NCBI RefSeq assembly: GCF_027604915.1
Contig: NZ_JAJAQC010000009.1
Span: 62,001 to 126,000, forward strand
Reading direction: 5' to 3'
Length of the DNA stretch: 64,000 nt
From: Streptomonospora mangrovi
Lineage (GTDB): Bacteria > Actinomycetota > Actinomycetes > Streptosporangiales > Streptosporangiaceae
A program made the position numbers and the translations under genes. The notes beneath the pieces were generated by a model that worked only from the letters and a program-made list of their open reading frames with translations, did no database searches and was not told the origin of the DNA. Shown in pieces: positions 15,477 through 23,717 of the stretch. Numbering within the stretch: position 1 is the stretch's first letter; each line of letters opens with the position of its first letter.

Positions 15477-17009
15477 GTGACACCGCAGACCGGTCAAAAC
15501 CACCAGGCCGCGTTCACCGCGCTGCAACGGCGCCTGGTGTCCCCGCTCGACGGCTCCCCGCGCCCCCGGACCGTCCTGGTGCTGCCCAGCTTCAGCCTGG
15601 ACCCGGCGGGCATGGCCAAGATCCCCGGCATCCTGCACTACGAGGAGCGGCTGCTGGCCTTCCTCCACCTGCTGCGCGTGCCCGACCGCCGCATCGTGTA
15701 CGCCACCAGCACGCCGGTCCCGCCGGTCGCCGTCGACTACGCCCTGGGCCTGGTGCGGTCCCTGCCCGCCCGGCACGCCCGCCCCCGGCTCACCCTGGTC
15801 GACTGCGCCGACGCGAGCCCCCGGCCGCTCACCCAGAAGATCCTCGCCCGCCCCGACGTGGTGGAGCGGCTGCGGCGGGCCGTCGGGGACCCCCGGGACG
15901 CCTGCATTCTCGCCTTCAACGGCTCGCCCCACGAGCGGGACCTCGCCCTGCGGCTGGGCGTGCCGCTGTTCGCGTGCCGGCCGGACCTGGCGCACCTGGG
16001 CTCCAAGAGCGGGGCGCGGGAGGTGTTCGCCGAGGCGGGCGTGCCCTTCCCGGCCGGCTTCGGGCACCTGCGCGACGAGGACGACCTGGTCACGGCGCTG
16101 GCCGCGCTGCGCGCCCGCGCGCCCGCCCCGGAACGCGCCATGATCAAGGTCAACGACGGCTTCGGCGCGGGCGGCAACGCGCTGTTCGACTTCCGGGGGG
16201 CGCCGACCGCCGGCGGTGTCGAGGCGTGGGTCCGCGCGGCCCTGCCCCGGCGCGTCACCTTCGCCACGCCGCCCGAGGACTGGGAGCGCTACAGCGCCAA
16301 GTTCGCCGAGATGGGCGGTGTGGTGGAGGAGTTCGTCGAGGGCGCCGACAGCAGGTCCCCCTCGGCGCAGGTGAGCGTGTCGCCCACGGGCGAGGCCCGG
16401 GTGCTGTCCACCCAGGACCAGTTCTTCGTCGGCGCCGGCCACCAGACCTACGCCGGGTGCACCGCGCCCGCGCACCCGGACTACCGCCGCGACGTGCACG
16501 ACCTGGCCCTGCGCACCGGGCGGGCGCTGGCCGGCAAGGGCGTGGTCGGCATCGCCAGCGTCGACTTCGTGTCCGCCCGGGCGGACGGCGTCCCGCGGCT
16601 CCTGGCGGCCGAGATCAACCTGCGCATGGGCGGGGGCACCGCGCCGCGCATGTTCCTCGAAGGAGTCGCCGACGCCCGCCTGGACGAGGAGACCGGGGGC
16701 TTCCGCGCCCCCGACGGGCGCCCCCTGTGCTACCTGGCCACCGACCGCCTGGAGAGCGAGGCCTACCGCGGCCTGACCCCCGAGGCGGTTCTGGCGGCCG
16801 CCCGCCGCGGCGGTCTGCTCTACGACGAGCGGGCGGGCGCGGGCGCGGTCTTCCACATGCTCGGCGCGCTGCCGGGCTTCGGCAAGATGGGCGCGGTCGT
16901 CATCGACCGCACCACCTCCGCCGCCCACGAGCGGTACCAGGCCGTGGTGGCGGCCCTGGACGCCGCCGCGGCCGCCGCCGCGCGCGGTCCGGGGCCGGCC
17001 GCGCGGTGA
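15477..17009 (+). CDS. PGM1-related ATP-grasp peptide ligase
   Basis: 510 residues from GTG 15477 (AGGAGGG upstream). The N-terminal region (TVLVLPSFSLDPAGMAKIPG, HYEERLLAFLHLLRVP) matches the family of proteins related to pheganomycin ligase PGM1. The middle carries ATP-grasp elements: MIKVNDGFGAGGNALFDF as the nucleotide-binding loop, VVEEFVEG, and AEINLRMGGGTAPRMFLEG with the metal-binding Glu/Asn pair. PGM1 itself joins an amidino amino acid to ribosomal peptides; orphan homologues like this one have unknown substrates. No precursor peptide or other RiPP gene is visible nearby. Confidence 0.85.
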   Translation: MTPQTGQNHQAAFTALQRRLVSPLDGSPRPRTVLVLPSFSLDPAGMAKIPGILHYEERLLAFLHLLRVPDRRIVYATSTPVPPVAVDYALGLVRSLPARHARPRLTLVDCADASPRPLTQKILARPDVVERLRRAVGDPRDACILAFNGSPHERDLALRLGVPLFACRPDLAHLGSKSGAREVFAEAGVPFPAGFGHLRDEDDLVTALAALRARAPAPERAMIKVNDGFGAGGNALFDFRGAPTAGGVEAWVRAALPRRVTFATPPEDWERYSAKFAEMGGVVEEFVEGADSRSPSAQVSVSPTGEARVLSTQDQFFVGAGHQTYAGCTAPAHPDYRRDVHDLALRTGRALAGKGVVGIASVDFVSARADGVPRLLAAEINLRMGGGTAPRMFLEGVADARLDEETGGFRAPDGRPLCYLATDRLESEAYRGLTPEAVLAAARRGGLLYDERAGAGAVFHMLGALPGFGKMGAVVIDRTTSAAHERYQAVVAALDAAAAAAARGPGPAAR

Positions 17010-17021
17010 CCCGGGTCCGCC

Positions 17022-17213
17022 TCAGCCCAGGGCGAGCGCGCCGGAGGGGCAGGTCCGGGCGGCCTCCCGGACCGAGGCGTGGCGGTGCGGCGGCGGCTCG
17101 GGGTCGAGGAGGACCACGCGGCCGTCATCAGGGTCCTGGTCGAACGTGTCGGGGTCGCGCAGGACGCACACACCGGCGCCGACGCAGCGCTCGCGGTCGA
17201 TCCGCGGTCGCAT
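17022..17213 (-). CDS. [3Fe-4S]-type ferredoxin
   Basis: 63 residues with RERCVGAGVCVL near the start and CPSGAL near the C-terminus, giving a C-x5-C ... CP pattern in which the middle Cys of a 4Fe motif is replaced, as in the small 3Fe-4S ferredoxins that feed actinobacterial cytochromes P450. The preceding DPDTFDQDPDDGRVVLLDPEP segment is also typical. No P450 or ferredoxin reductase gene is adjacent, so it is an orphan electron carrier. Convergent with the ATP-grasp gene, 12 nt apart. Confidence 0.9.
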   Translation of the reverse strand: MRPRIDRERCVGAGVCVLRDPDTFDQDPDDGRVVLLDPEPPPHRHASVREAARTCPSGALALG

Positions 17214-17360
17214 CGGCGCCTACCCCTCGTCCCAGGCGACCGGCAGCTCCACGCGGTGCGGGGCGGCCCGGTGCCGACGAACCGCGCGAACCCGCTGCGG
17301 GCGGCACCCGGGGCGGTCACGGCGCGGGCTCCCGGCGCTCGGGCGGGGCCGCCGCGCGGG

Positions 17361-17957
17361 TCAGCGCCGGGGGCGGTAGGTGATGTGGGTGACCAGCGAC
17401 GCCGAGCGCCCGGAGACCTGCTCCAGGGCGACCCCCGACAGGCCCGCGAACAGGCGTTCGCCGGCGCCGAGCACGACCGGGGCGATGTGCAGGCGGAGTT
17501 CGTCGAGCAGGCCGGCGGCCAGGTACTGGTTGATGGTGGCCGCCCCGCCGCAGACCGCCACCGGGCGGTCGCCGGCGACCGCCCGGGCGCGCTCCAGTGC
17601 GGCCTCGGCGCCCTCGGTCACGAAGGTGAAGGTGGTGCCCCCGCGCATCTCGACGGGATCGCGCGGATAGTGGGTGAGCACGAACACCGGCGCGTGGTAG
17701 GGGGGTTCCTCGCCCCACCAGCCGCGCCAGTCCTCGTCCCAGTCGCCCCGGACGGGGCCGAACATGTTGCGGCCCATCACGTAGGCGCCCGCCGAGGTGA
17801 TGGCGTCGACCTCGGCCCGGTTCTCGTCGGGGGTCTGGAACATCCAGGCGTGGAGGTCCTCGCCGGCTCCCTCGCCGAGGGGGTTCTCGCGGGACTGGTT
17901 GGGGCCGGCGACGTAGCCGTCGACCGAGACCGCGACGTCGCACACGACCTTGCTCAC
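17361..17957 (-). CDS. Dihydrofolate-reductase-family protein (RibD C-terminal domain)
   Basis: 198 residues. The opening VVCDVAVSVDGYVAGPNQS is the classic start of the bacterial DfrA/YyaP-like RibD_C group; SAGAYVMGRNMFG and VAVCGGAATINQYLAAGLLDE supply the NADPH-binding turns. GTG 17957 follows AAGGGGGAC. Such stand-alone proteins are reductases of unknown substrate, not the housekeeping folate enzyme, which is shorter and lacks this opening. 147 nt separate it from the ferredoxin gene on the same strand, so an operon is possible but not compelling. Confidence 0.9.
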   Translation of the reverse strand: MSKVVCDVAVSVDGYVAGPNQSRENPLGEGAGEDLHAWMFQTPDENRAEVDAITSAGAYVMGRNMFGPVRGDWDEDWRGWWGEEPPYHAPVFVLTHYPRDPVEMRGGTTFTFVTEGAEAALERARAVAGDRPVAVCGGAATINQYLAAGLLDELRLHIAPVVLGAGERLFAGLSGVALEQVSGRSASLVTHITYRPRR

Positions 17958-18147
17958 GGATGTCCCCCTTTTGGGTTCGCTACCTGGGCCGACCGCGTCC
18001 GGCGGCCGGTTGGGGGCAGCCTAGCCCCCGGGTGCGACATCGGCGGCGCACCCGGCGGCGCGCGCCGTGTCGGGCGCCGAGACGGGGTCGCGACCGGGGC
18101 CGCGGCCCCTCCGCGCGGCGCCGGAACGGGCGGCCCGGGCGGCGGCC

Positions 18148-18804
18148 TCAGGCGGGGCCGCCGGGGCCGGGCGGGGGAGGCCCGGTGAAGGCGCCGGCGG
18201 CGGCGGCCAGGGCGGCGGTCCGGGCGGCGTGGCGGGGCAGGTGGGGGTCGGGCGGCGTGCGCAGCAGGACCAGGTGGTGGTACAGCGGCGCGGTGGCGGC
18301 GATGAGCAGTTGCCGGGCGTCGGTGCGCGGCGGGAGTTCGCCCCGGGCCACGGCCCGCTCGACCACGACCTCGCAGCGGGTGTAGCGGTCCTCCCACAGC
18401 CGCCGCTGGGCCTCGGCGGCCTGCTCGGAGCGGAACGAGGCGGCGATCAGCGCCGCCATGACCGGCGGCCGGGCGGACATGGCGTCCTGGATCTCCTGGT
18501 TCAGCGCGGTGAGGTCGTCTTCGAGGGAGGCGGTGTCGGGCGGCCGCCAGTCGTCGTCGCCGGCGGCGTCGAGGACGTCGGCGAGCAGGCCGCCGACGTC
18601 GCCCCAGCGGCGGTACACGGTGGCGCGGTGCACGCCGGCGCGGGCGGCCACGGAGTCCACGGTGAGGCCGTCGTAGCCGTGCTCGCCCAGTTCGGCGCGG
18701 ACGGCTTCGAGCACCTGGGCGCGGACGCGGGCGGTGCGGCCGCCGGGGCGGCGCCGGGGCGGCGGTGACCCGGGTTCCTCGGAATCGGGGGCTGCGGAGG
18801 TCAT
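18148..18804 (-). CDS. TetR/AcrR-family regulator
   Basis: 218 residues. The HTH lies at about residues 25-72 (VRAQVLEAVRAELGEHGYDG, LTVDSVAARAGVHRATVYRR), with the TetR-typical WGDVGGLLADVL following. The C-terminal ligand domain (MSARPPVMAALIAASFR, DARQLLIAATAPLYHHLVL) resembles the TetR_C_11 group. It is divergent from the Vat-like acetyltransferase gene; an imperfect palindrome TTAAT-N14-ATTAA in the AT-rich gap is the likely operator. A resistance-type repressor is the simplest reading. Confidence 0.9.
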   Translation of the reverse strand: MTSAAPDSEEPGSPPPRRRPGGRTARVRAQVLEAVRAELGEHGYDGLTVDSVAARAGVHRATVYRRWGDVGGLLADVLDAAGDDDWRPPDTASLEDDLTALNQEIQDAMSARPPVMAALIAASFRSEQAAEAQRRLWEDRYTRCEVVVERAVARGELPPRTDARQLLIAATAPLYHHLVLLRTPPDPHLPRHAARTAALAAAAGAFTGPPPPGPGGPA

Positions 18805-18849
18805 GGCTGGTCATCCGGTTGCTCTCGGGGACGGGCGTGTGGCACCATC

Positions 18850-18873
18850 TTAATACATCACATGTCGCATTAA
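18850..18873. promoter_or_regulatory. Candidate TetR operator
   Basis: TTAAT (18850-18854) and ATTAA (18869-18873) bracket a 14-nt spacer; 16 of 24 positions are symmetric. This is the only AT-rich patch between the TetR gene and the acetyltransferase gene. Confidence 0.5.
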
Positions 18874-18972
18874 CACCGTGCCCGTGTTCCCCTGCGACCG
18901 ACCGGCCGCACCCACCGCCCCGGCGGCGCCCGCAGGCCCGCCCGGTGCCCGCTCCAGGAAGGCCCCTCCGCC

Positions 18973-19620
18973 ATGCCGCCCGTCCCCGCCGACCCCACCG
19001 CGCTGCGCCCGATGCCCGGCCAGCCGCGCCTGGTGCTGCTGAAGCCGCTGGTCACCTCCCCGCTGATCGAGGTCGGGGAGTTCACCTACTACGACGACCC
19101 CGACGACCCCACCGCCTTCGAGACCCGCAACGTGCTCTACCACTACGGCCCGGAGAAGCTGGTCATCGGCCGGTTCTGCGCCCTGGGGGAGGGCGTGCGG
19201 TTCATCATGAACGGCGCCAACCACCGCATGGACGGCCCCTCCACCTTCCCGTTCCCGATCATGGGCGGCTCCTGGGCCGACCACTTCGACCTGATCACCG
19301 GCCTGCCCGGGCGGGGCGACACCGTGGTCGGCCACGACGTCTGGATCGGCTACCGGGCCATGGTGATGCCCGGGGTGCGCATCGGCCACGGCGCGATCGT
19401 CGCCGCGGGCTCGGTGGTGGTCGAGGACGTCCCCGACTACGGCGTCGTCGGCGGAAACCCCGCCCGGCTCATCCGCCGCCGCCACGCCGACGCCGACATC
19501 GCCCGGCTGCTGGACCTGGCCTGGTGGGACTGGCCGCTCCCGCACATCACCGAGCACGTCCGCACGATCATGTCCGGCAGCGTCGAGGACCTGGAACGCG
19601 CGGCCCCCGGCGCCCGGTAG
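18973..19620 (+). CDS. Vat/CatB-type xenobiotic O-acetyltransferase
   Basis: 215 residues of left-handed beta-helix acetyltransferase. MNGANHRMDGPSTFPF contains the catalytic His, as in streptogramin acetyltransferases (Vat) and CatB; GDTVVGHDVWIGYRAMVMPG and IGHGAIVAAGSVVVEDVPDY are hexapeptide turns, followed by VVGGNPARLIRRR. The C-terminus (WWDWPLPHITEHVRTIMSG) also fits Vat. Role: acetyl-CoA-dependent acetylation of a hydroxyl on an antibiotic or other xenobiotic. The family also contains enzymes that do not confer resistance, so activity is unproven. It lies next to an erythromycin-esterase-like gene and a TetR gene. Confidence 0.88.
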   Translation: MPPVPADPTALRPMPGQPRLVLLKPLVTSPLIEVGEFTYYDDPDDPTAFETRNVLYHYGPEKLVIGRFCALGEGVRFIMNGANHRMDGPSTFPFPIMGGSWADHFDLITGLPGRGDTVVGHDVWIGYRAMVMPGVRIGHGAIVAAGSVVVEDVPDYGVVGGNPARLIRRRHADADIARLLDLAWWDWPLPHITEHVRTIMSGSVEDLERAAPGAR

Positions 19621-19666
19621 GTCCCTCACCTCACCTCCCCGCACCGACCACGCAGAAACGAGCCCC

Positions 19667-20959
19667 ATGCCTTCCCCGTCCGCCCCCGCGCCGTTCGCCG
19701 ACCGGCTGCGCGCCCACGCCTTTCCCCTCACCCACCTGGATCCCGACGCGCCGCTGGACGACCTGGAGCCGCTGCGCGCCGTCATCGGGGAGGCCCGCGT
19801 CGTCGCGGTCGGCGAGCACTCCCACTTCATCACCGAGTTCGCGCACCTGCGCTCCCGCCTCCTGCGGTTCCTGGTCGAGCGCTGCGGATTCACCCTCCTG
19901 GCCTTCGAGTTCGGCTTCAGCGAGGGACTGGCCCTGGACGCCTGGGCACGGGGCGAGGGGGGCGAGGAGGCGCTCGCGGCCCGGCTCGCCGGGACGATCC
20001 CCGTGGGCGTCGAGGAGCCGCTGCGCCGCATCCGCCGCCACAACCGCGCGGCCGCGCGGCCCGTGGGTTTCGCCGGCGTCGACATCCCGGCCGCCGGCGG
20101 CTCCCTGCTGCCCGCCCTGGCCCCGGTCGCCGACTACCTGCGGCGGGTCGACCCCGAGGCCCTTCCGGCCGTTGAGGAGGCGACGCGTATCGCCGCGTCG
20201 TTCGCCGGCGACTCCGCGGCCGCGGCCGCGCCCGCGTGGGCGCGGCTGGCGCCCGCCGAGCAGGACGCCCTCAGCGCGGCCCTGGCGCGCCTGCTCATCC
20301 GGTTCCGCGCCGTGGAACCGCTCTACACCGAGCGCGGCGGCCGCGACGCCTACGCCACCGCCCTGCGCTGCCTTGAGGGCGCCTGCCACGCCGACTACAC
20401 CTTCCGCGCCATGGCCGGCCTCTTCGCCGGGACGGGGTTGACCGCCGACACCTCCGCGCGGGACGCCTACATGGCCGGGTCGCTGCTGTGGCACCTGGAA
20501 CGCGGCGGACCCGGCACCCGTGTGGTGCTGATGGCGCACAACGCCCACATCCTCACCACCCCGGTCTCCTTCGACGGCCGGCTCACCGGGTTCCCCATGG
20601 GGCACTACCTGCGCGGTGCCCTGGGCGCGGACTACCTCGCCCTGGGCCTGACCAGCGTCACCGGGCACACCGCCGAGATGCGCCGCGACGAGGGCGCCCG
20701 GTTCGGCTTCACCGTCGAGGACACCCCGCTGGGCCCGCCCGAGCCGAGCAGCGTCGAGGCCGCCTTCGCCGCCGCCGGCCTGGAATTCGGCGTCGCCGAC
20801 CTGCGCCGGGCGCGCGCCGGGGAGGACGGGGCCGGGCATCCGGAGGAGCCCGACCGCATCCGCATGCAGAGCACTTACCTGCGCACGCCCGTGCTCGACG
20901 CGTTCGACGCCGTGCTCAGCGTTCCCGCCGCCACCCCGGCCGACCTCAAAGCCGCCTGA
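19667..20959 (+). CDS. Erythromycin-esterase-family protein
   Basis: 430 residues. The family's key positions are present: VVAVGEHSHFITEF (Glu and His corresponding to the EreB Glu43/His46 pair), LLAFEFGFSEG (Glu74 equivalent), and LMAHNAHIL (His285 region). Members cleave the macrolide lactone, but many distant homologues act on unknown esters. It starts 46 nt after the acetyltransferase stop and reads the same way, so the two are probably one resistance-type unit under the TetR gene. Length is close to EreA/EreB. Confidence 0.88.
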   Translation: MPSPSAPAPFADRLRAHAFPLTHLDPDAPLDDLEPLRAVIGEARVVAVGEHSHFITEFAHLRSRLLRFLVERCGFTLLAFEFGFSEGLALDAWARGEGGEEALAARLAGTIPVGVEEPLRRIRRHNRAAARPVGFAGVDIPAAGGSLLPALAPVADYLRRVDPEALPAVEEATRIAASFAGDSAAAAAPAWARLAPAEQDALSAALARLLIRFRAVEPLYTERGGRDAYATALRCLEGACHADYTFRAMAGLFAGTGLTADTSARDAYMAGSLLWHLERGGPGTRVVLMAHNAHILTTPVSFDGRLTGFPMGHYLRGALGADYLALGLTSVTGHTAEMRRDEGARFGFTVEDTPLGPPEPSSVEAAFAAAGLEFGVADLRRARAGEDGAGHPEEPDRIRMQSTYLRTPVLDAFDAVLSVPAATPADLKAA

Positions 20960-21069
20960 GGCGGGCGACCGGGACCGGCCCCGCGCCCGTCCCCGCCTAA
21001 GCTGGTGCGGCACCGCTGACCGGGCGCGCGGCGCCGCGCCCGGCCCCACCCACGAGCCGGGACCCCGCC

Positions 21070-21867
21070 ATGACCGACACCGACCACCGCGTCCACGGCA
21101 CCGCCCGCGCCGCCGACGGCACGGCGCTGGCCTACCAGCGCGCGGGGGAGGGCCCCCCGCTCGTGCTGCTCGCCGGGCAGGCCAACAACCACCACTGGTG
21201 GGACCGCGTGCGCGCGGACTTCCACCGCACCCGCGCCACCATCACGCTGGACTACCGGGGCACGGGCGGCAGCGGCGCGCCGGACGGCCCCTACTCCACG
21301 CGCGTGTTCGCCGACGACGTCGTGGCGGTCCTGGACCACCTCGGCGTCGAGCGCGCCGACGTCTACGGGACCTCGATGGGCGGCCGGGTCGCGCAGTGGG
21401 TCGCCGCCCGGCACCCGGGTCGGGTCCGCCGGCTGGTCCTGGGCTGCACCTCACCGGGCGGGCCGCACGCCGTGGAGCGCGACGCCTCGGTGCGCCGCGC
21501 CCTGGCCCAGCCCGACCCCGCCACGGCGCGGGAGGTGCTGGCCGACCTCATGTACACCCCGGCCTGGCGCGCCGCCCACCCCGGCCCCTACACCACCCTC
21601 GGCGACCCCGGCATGCCCCCGCACGCCCGGCGCGGCCACCTGGCGGCCAGCAACGGCCACGACGCCTGGGACGCCCTGCCTCACATCGCCGCCCCCGCCC
21701 TGGTCCTGCACGGCGACCAGGACCGCCTCACCCCGCCGGACAACCTCGCCCTGCTGGCCGACCGCATCCCCGACGCCCGCGCGCACCTGTTCCCCGGCGC
21801 CCGGCACGCCTACTTCGAGGAGCACCGGGCCGAGGCCGGGGCGCTGGTCGCGGAGTTCCTCGCCTGA
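21070..21867 (+). CDS. Alpha/beta-fold hydrolase
   Basis: 265 residues. The nucleophile elbow is YGTSMGGRVAQ (Ser in G-x-S-x-G), the oxyanion region is LLAGQANNHHWWDRV, the acid is in VLHGDQDRLTP and the His in FPGARHAYFEEH. The pattern matches the PcaD/3-oxoadipate enol-lactonase-like and general esterase group; the substrate cannot be deduced. The GxxANNHHWW stretch is a common variant. It lies 110 nt after the esterase-family gene on the same strand, with a separate promoter likely. Confidence 0.9.
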   Translation: MTDTDHRVHGTARAADGTALAYQRAGEGPPLVLLAGQANNHHWWDRVRADFHRTRATITLDYRGTGGSGAPDGPYSTRVFADDVVAVLDHLGVERADVYGTSMGGRVAQWVAARHPGRVRRLVLGCTSPGGPHAVERDASVRRALAQPDPATAREVLADLMYTPAWRAAHPGPYTTLGDPGMPPHARRGHLAASNGHDAWDALPHIAAPALVLHGDQDRLTPPDNLALLADRIPDARAHLFPGARHAYFEEHRAEAGALVAEFLA

Positions 21868-21963
21868 ACGGGCCGGCCCCGCGCCCCCGACCCGTGCGCG
21901 GAGGGGAGAATGAGGGCTCGGCGGCGGCCGGTGCAGGGGCCGTCCGGGTGGAAGGAGCCGGCC

Positions 21964-22923
21964 GTGGGCGACAGCGCCTCCTCTGGGGAGTCCGCGCACG
22001 CGTGCTGCGCGCCGGGCCGGGGTGCGGCGCCGGCGGAGGCGGCGCCGCGTCGGATCGAGGCGGCGGCGTCGGTGCCCGAGCCGCACGGCGGCTGGCGGGC
22101 ACTGGCGGGCGGCGCGTTCCTCATGGGGTGCGACACCGGCCCCTACCCCGCCGACGGCGAAGGGCCGGTCCGCGAGGTGACCCTGAGCCCGTTCGAGATC
22201 GCCGCCACGGCGGTCACCAACACCGAGTTCGCCGCGTTCGCCGACGCCACGGGCTACACCACCGACGCCGAGCGCCACGGCTGGACGTTCGTCTTCGCGG
22301 GCTTCCTGCCGCGCCGGTTCCCGCCCACCCGGGGCGCGGCCGGCGCGCCGTGGTGGCGCCAGGTGCACGGCGGCGACTGGCGCCACCCCGAGGGGCCCGG
22401 CTCCGGGCTGCGCGGGCGCTGGGACCACCCGGTCGTGCACGTCTCCCACGACGACGCGCTCGCCTACTGCCGGTGGGCCGGGGTGCGGCTGCCCACGGAG
22501 GCCGAGTGGGAGTACGCCGCGCGCGGCGGCCTGGTGGGCAAGCCCTACCCCTGGGGCGATGAGCGCGAGCCGGGCGGCGAGCACCGCATGAACGTCTGGC
22601 AGGGGTCGTTCCCCGACCGCGACACCGCCGCCGACGGCTACGCGGGCACCTGCCCGGTGGACGCGTTCCCGCCCAACGGCTACGGGCTGTACAACATGAC
22701 CGGCAACGTGTGGGAGTGGTGCGCCGACTGGTTCAACCCGCGCTTCCACCGCGCGGGCCCGCGCCGGGACCCCGCCGGGCCGCGCTACGGGCAGTCCCGG
22801 GTGCTGCGCGGCGGCTCGCACCTGTGCCACGAGTCCTACTGCTTCCGCTACCGCACCTCGGCGCGGATGGGCAACACCCCCGACAGTTCCAGCGGCAACA
22901 CCGGGTTCCGCGTGGCGCGCTGA
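21964..22923 (+). CDS. Formylglycine-generating enzyme (SUMF1 family)
   Basis: About 319 residues. The FGE fold is intact: AGGAFLMGCDTGPYPADGEG, WDHPVVHVSHDDALAYCRWA, LPTEAEWEYAARGG, MTGNVWEWCADWF, and the catalytic block RVLRGGSHLCHESYCFRYR, whose two Cys five residues apart match the Cu-binding pair, then NTPDSSSGNTGFRVAR. It oxidises a Cys in C-x-P-x-R to formylglycine in sulfatases and related enzymes. The start could instead be ATG 21910, which has GGAGGGGAGA; GTG 21964 is preferred for AAGGAG spacing. The N-terminus contains ACCAPGR, itself a C-x-P-x-R motif. No sulfatase gene is adjacent. Confidence 0.92.
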   Translation: MGDSASSGESAHACCAPGRGAAPAEAAPRRIEAAASVPEPHGGWRALAGGAFLMGCDTGPYPADGEGPVREVTLSPFEIAATAVTNTEFAAFADATGYTTDAERHGWTFVFAGFLPRRFPPTRGAAGAPWWRQVHGGDWRHPEGPGSGLRGRWDHPVVHVSHDDALAYCRWAGVRLPTEAEWEYAARGGLVGKPYPWGDEREPGGEHRMNVWQGSFPDRDTAADGYAGTCPVDAFPPNGYGLYNMTGNVWEWCADWFNPRFHRAGPRRDPAGPRYGQSRVLRGGSHLCHESYCFRYRTSARMGNTPDSSSGNTGFRVAR

Positions 22924-22933
22924 CGCGCGGGCG

Positions 22934-22952
22934 ACCCCGTGGAGCACGGGGT
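22934..22952 (+). terminator. 8-bp hairpin after the FGE gene
   Basis: ACCCCGTG (22934-22941) and CACGGGGT (22945-22952) with a GAG loop, 10 nt after the stop. Confidence 0.6.
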
Positions 22953-22963
22953 TGTCCGGCGAA

Positions 22964-22992
22964 TTTGAAAACAAATGTTCAAAGTGTTTTCA
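22964..22992 (+). promoter_or_regulatory. AT-rich nested palindrome upstream of the TetR gene
   Basis: TGAAAAC (22966-22972) and GTTTTCA (22986-22992) form a perfect inverted repeat with a 13-nt spacer; inside it TTTGAA (22964-22969) and TTCAAA (22978-22983) form another with an 8-nt spacer. It is strikingly AT-rich against its surroundings. Likely autoregulatory TetR operator. Confidence 0.6.
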
Positions 22993-23087
22993 TGGTCGCA
23001 GTCGCGGAGCGCGTCCTCGCCTCGCCGCGCCGGACTGAAACCGTCTGACCCGTTCAGGCCGCAGATCTTCGGAGGGAAGGTGGCGCC

Positions 23088-23711
23088 GTGCCGCCCAGGT
23101 TCACGGCTCAGGAGAAGGCCCGCATCACCGAGCTGCTGGTCGAGAACGGGCGGCGGCTGTTCACCACCCAGGGCCTGCGCAAGACCTCGCTGGAGGAGCT
23201 GGTGGCGGGCACCGGGATCGCCAAGAGCAGCTTCTACCAGTTCTTCGCCGCCAAGGAGGCCCTCTACCTGCACCTGATGCTGCGCCAGATGGCAGAGGTG
23301 AAGGAGGACGTCATCGACGGCGCGCTGCTGAGCGCCGACGACGTCCGCGAAGGGCTCCGCCGCTTCCTGCGGGCGATCCTGGACCGGCTCGCCGCCGACC
23401 CCCTCTACCGCCGGCTGATGACCCACCCCGAGGAGATGGCCGCCGTGGCCCGCCGCCTCGACTCCGCCGACACGGCCGCCCTGACCGCATCCCCCGACAA
23501 CCCGGCCGTGGCCCTCCACGACTTCCTCGCCCGCAAGCGGGCCGAGGGCGCGGTGGCCGACGCCGACCCCGCCGTGCTCGTCGGCGTGCTCCAGGCGGTG
23601 CTCATGCTGCCGATCCACGCCGACCGGCTCGCCGACCCCGCCCTGCTGCCCCACATCCAGGACCTGCTGATCGACGTCGTCGCGGCCGGCCTGACCCCTC
23701 GGAAGGACTGA
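23088..23711 (+). CDS. TetR/AcrR-family regulator
   Basis: 207 residues from GTG 23088 (GGAGGGAAGG upstream). HTH at about residues 8-55 (ARITELLVENGRRLFTTQGL, RKTSLEELVAGTGIAKSSFY, then QFFAAKEALYLHLM). The C-terminal domain includes DRLAADPLYRRLMTHPEEMA. It is followed after 6 nt by the FAD monooxygenase gene, so the two form an operon, probably self-repressed through the palindrome at 22964-22992. Confidence 0.92.
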   Translation: MPPRFTAQEKARITELLVENGRRLFTTQGLRKTSLEELVAGTGIAKSSFYQFFAAKEALYLHLMLRQMAEVKEDVIDGALLSADDVREGLRRFLRAILDRLAADPLYRRLMTHPEEMAAVARRLDSADTAALTASPDNPAVALHDFLARKRAEGAVADADPAVLVGVLQAVLMLPIHADRLADPALLPHIQDLLIDVVAAGLTPRKD

Positions 23712-23717
23712 ACCGCC

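Noticed and set aside
15477-17213. RiPP biosynthetic cluster around the ATP-grasp ligase and ferredoxin
   Set aside because: No precursor peptide, leader protease, radical-SAM or exporter gene is visible nearby.
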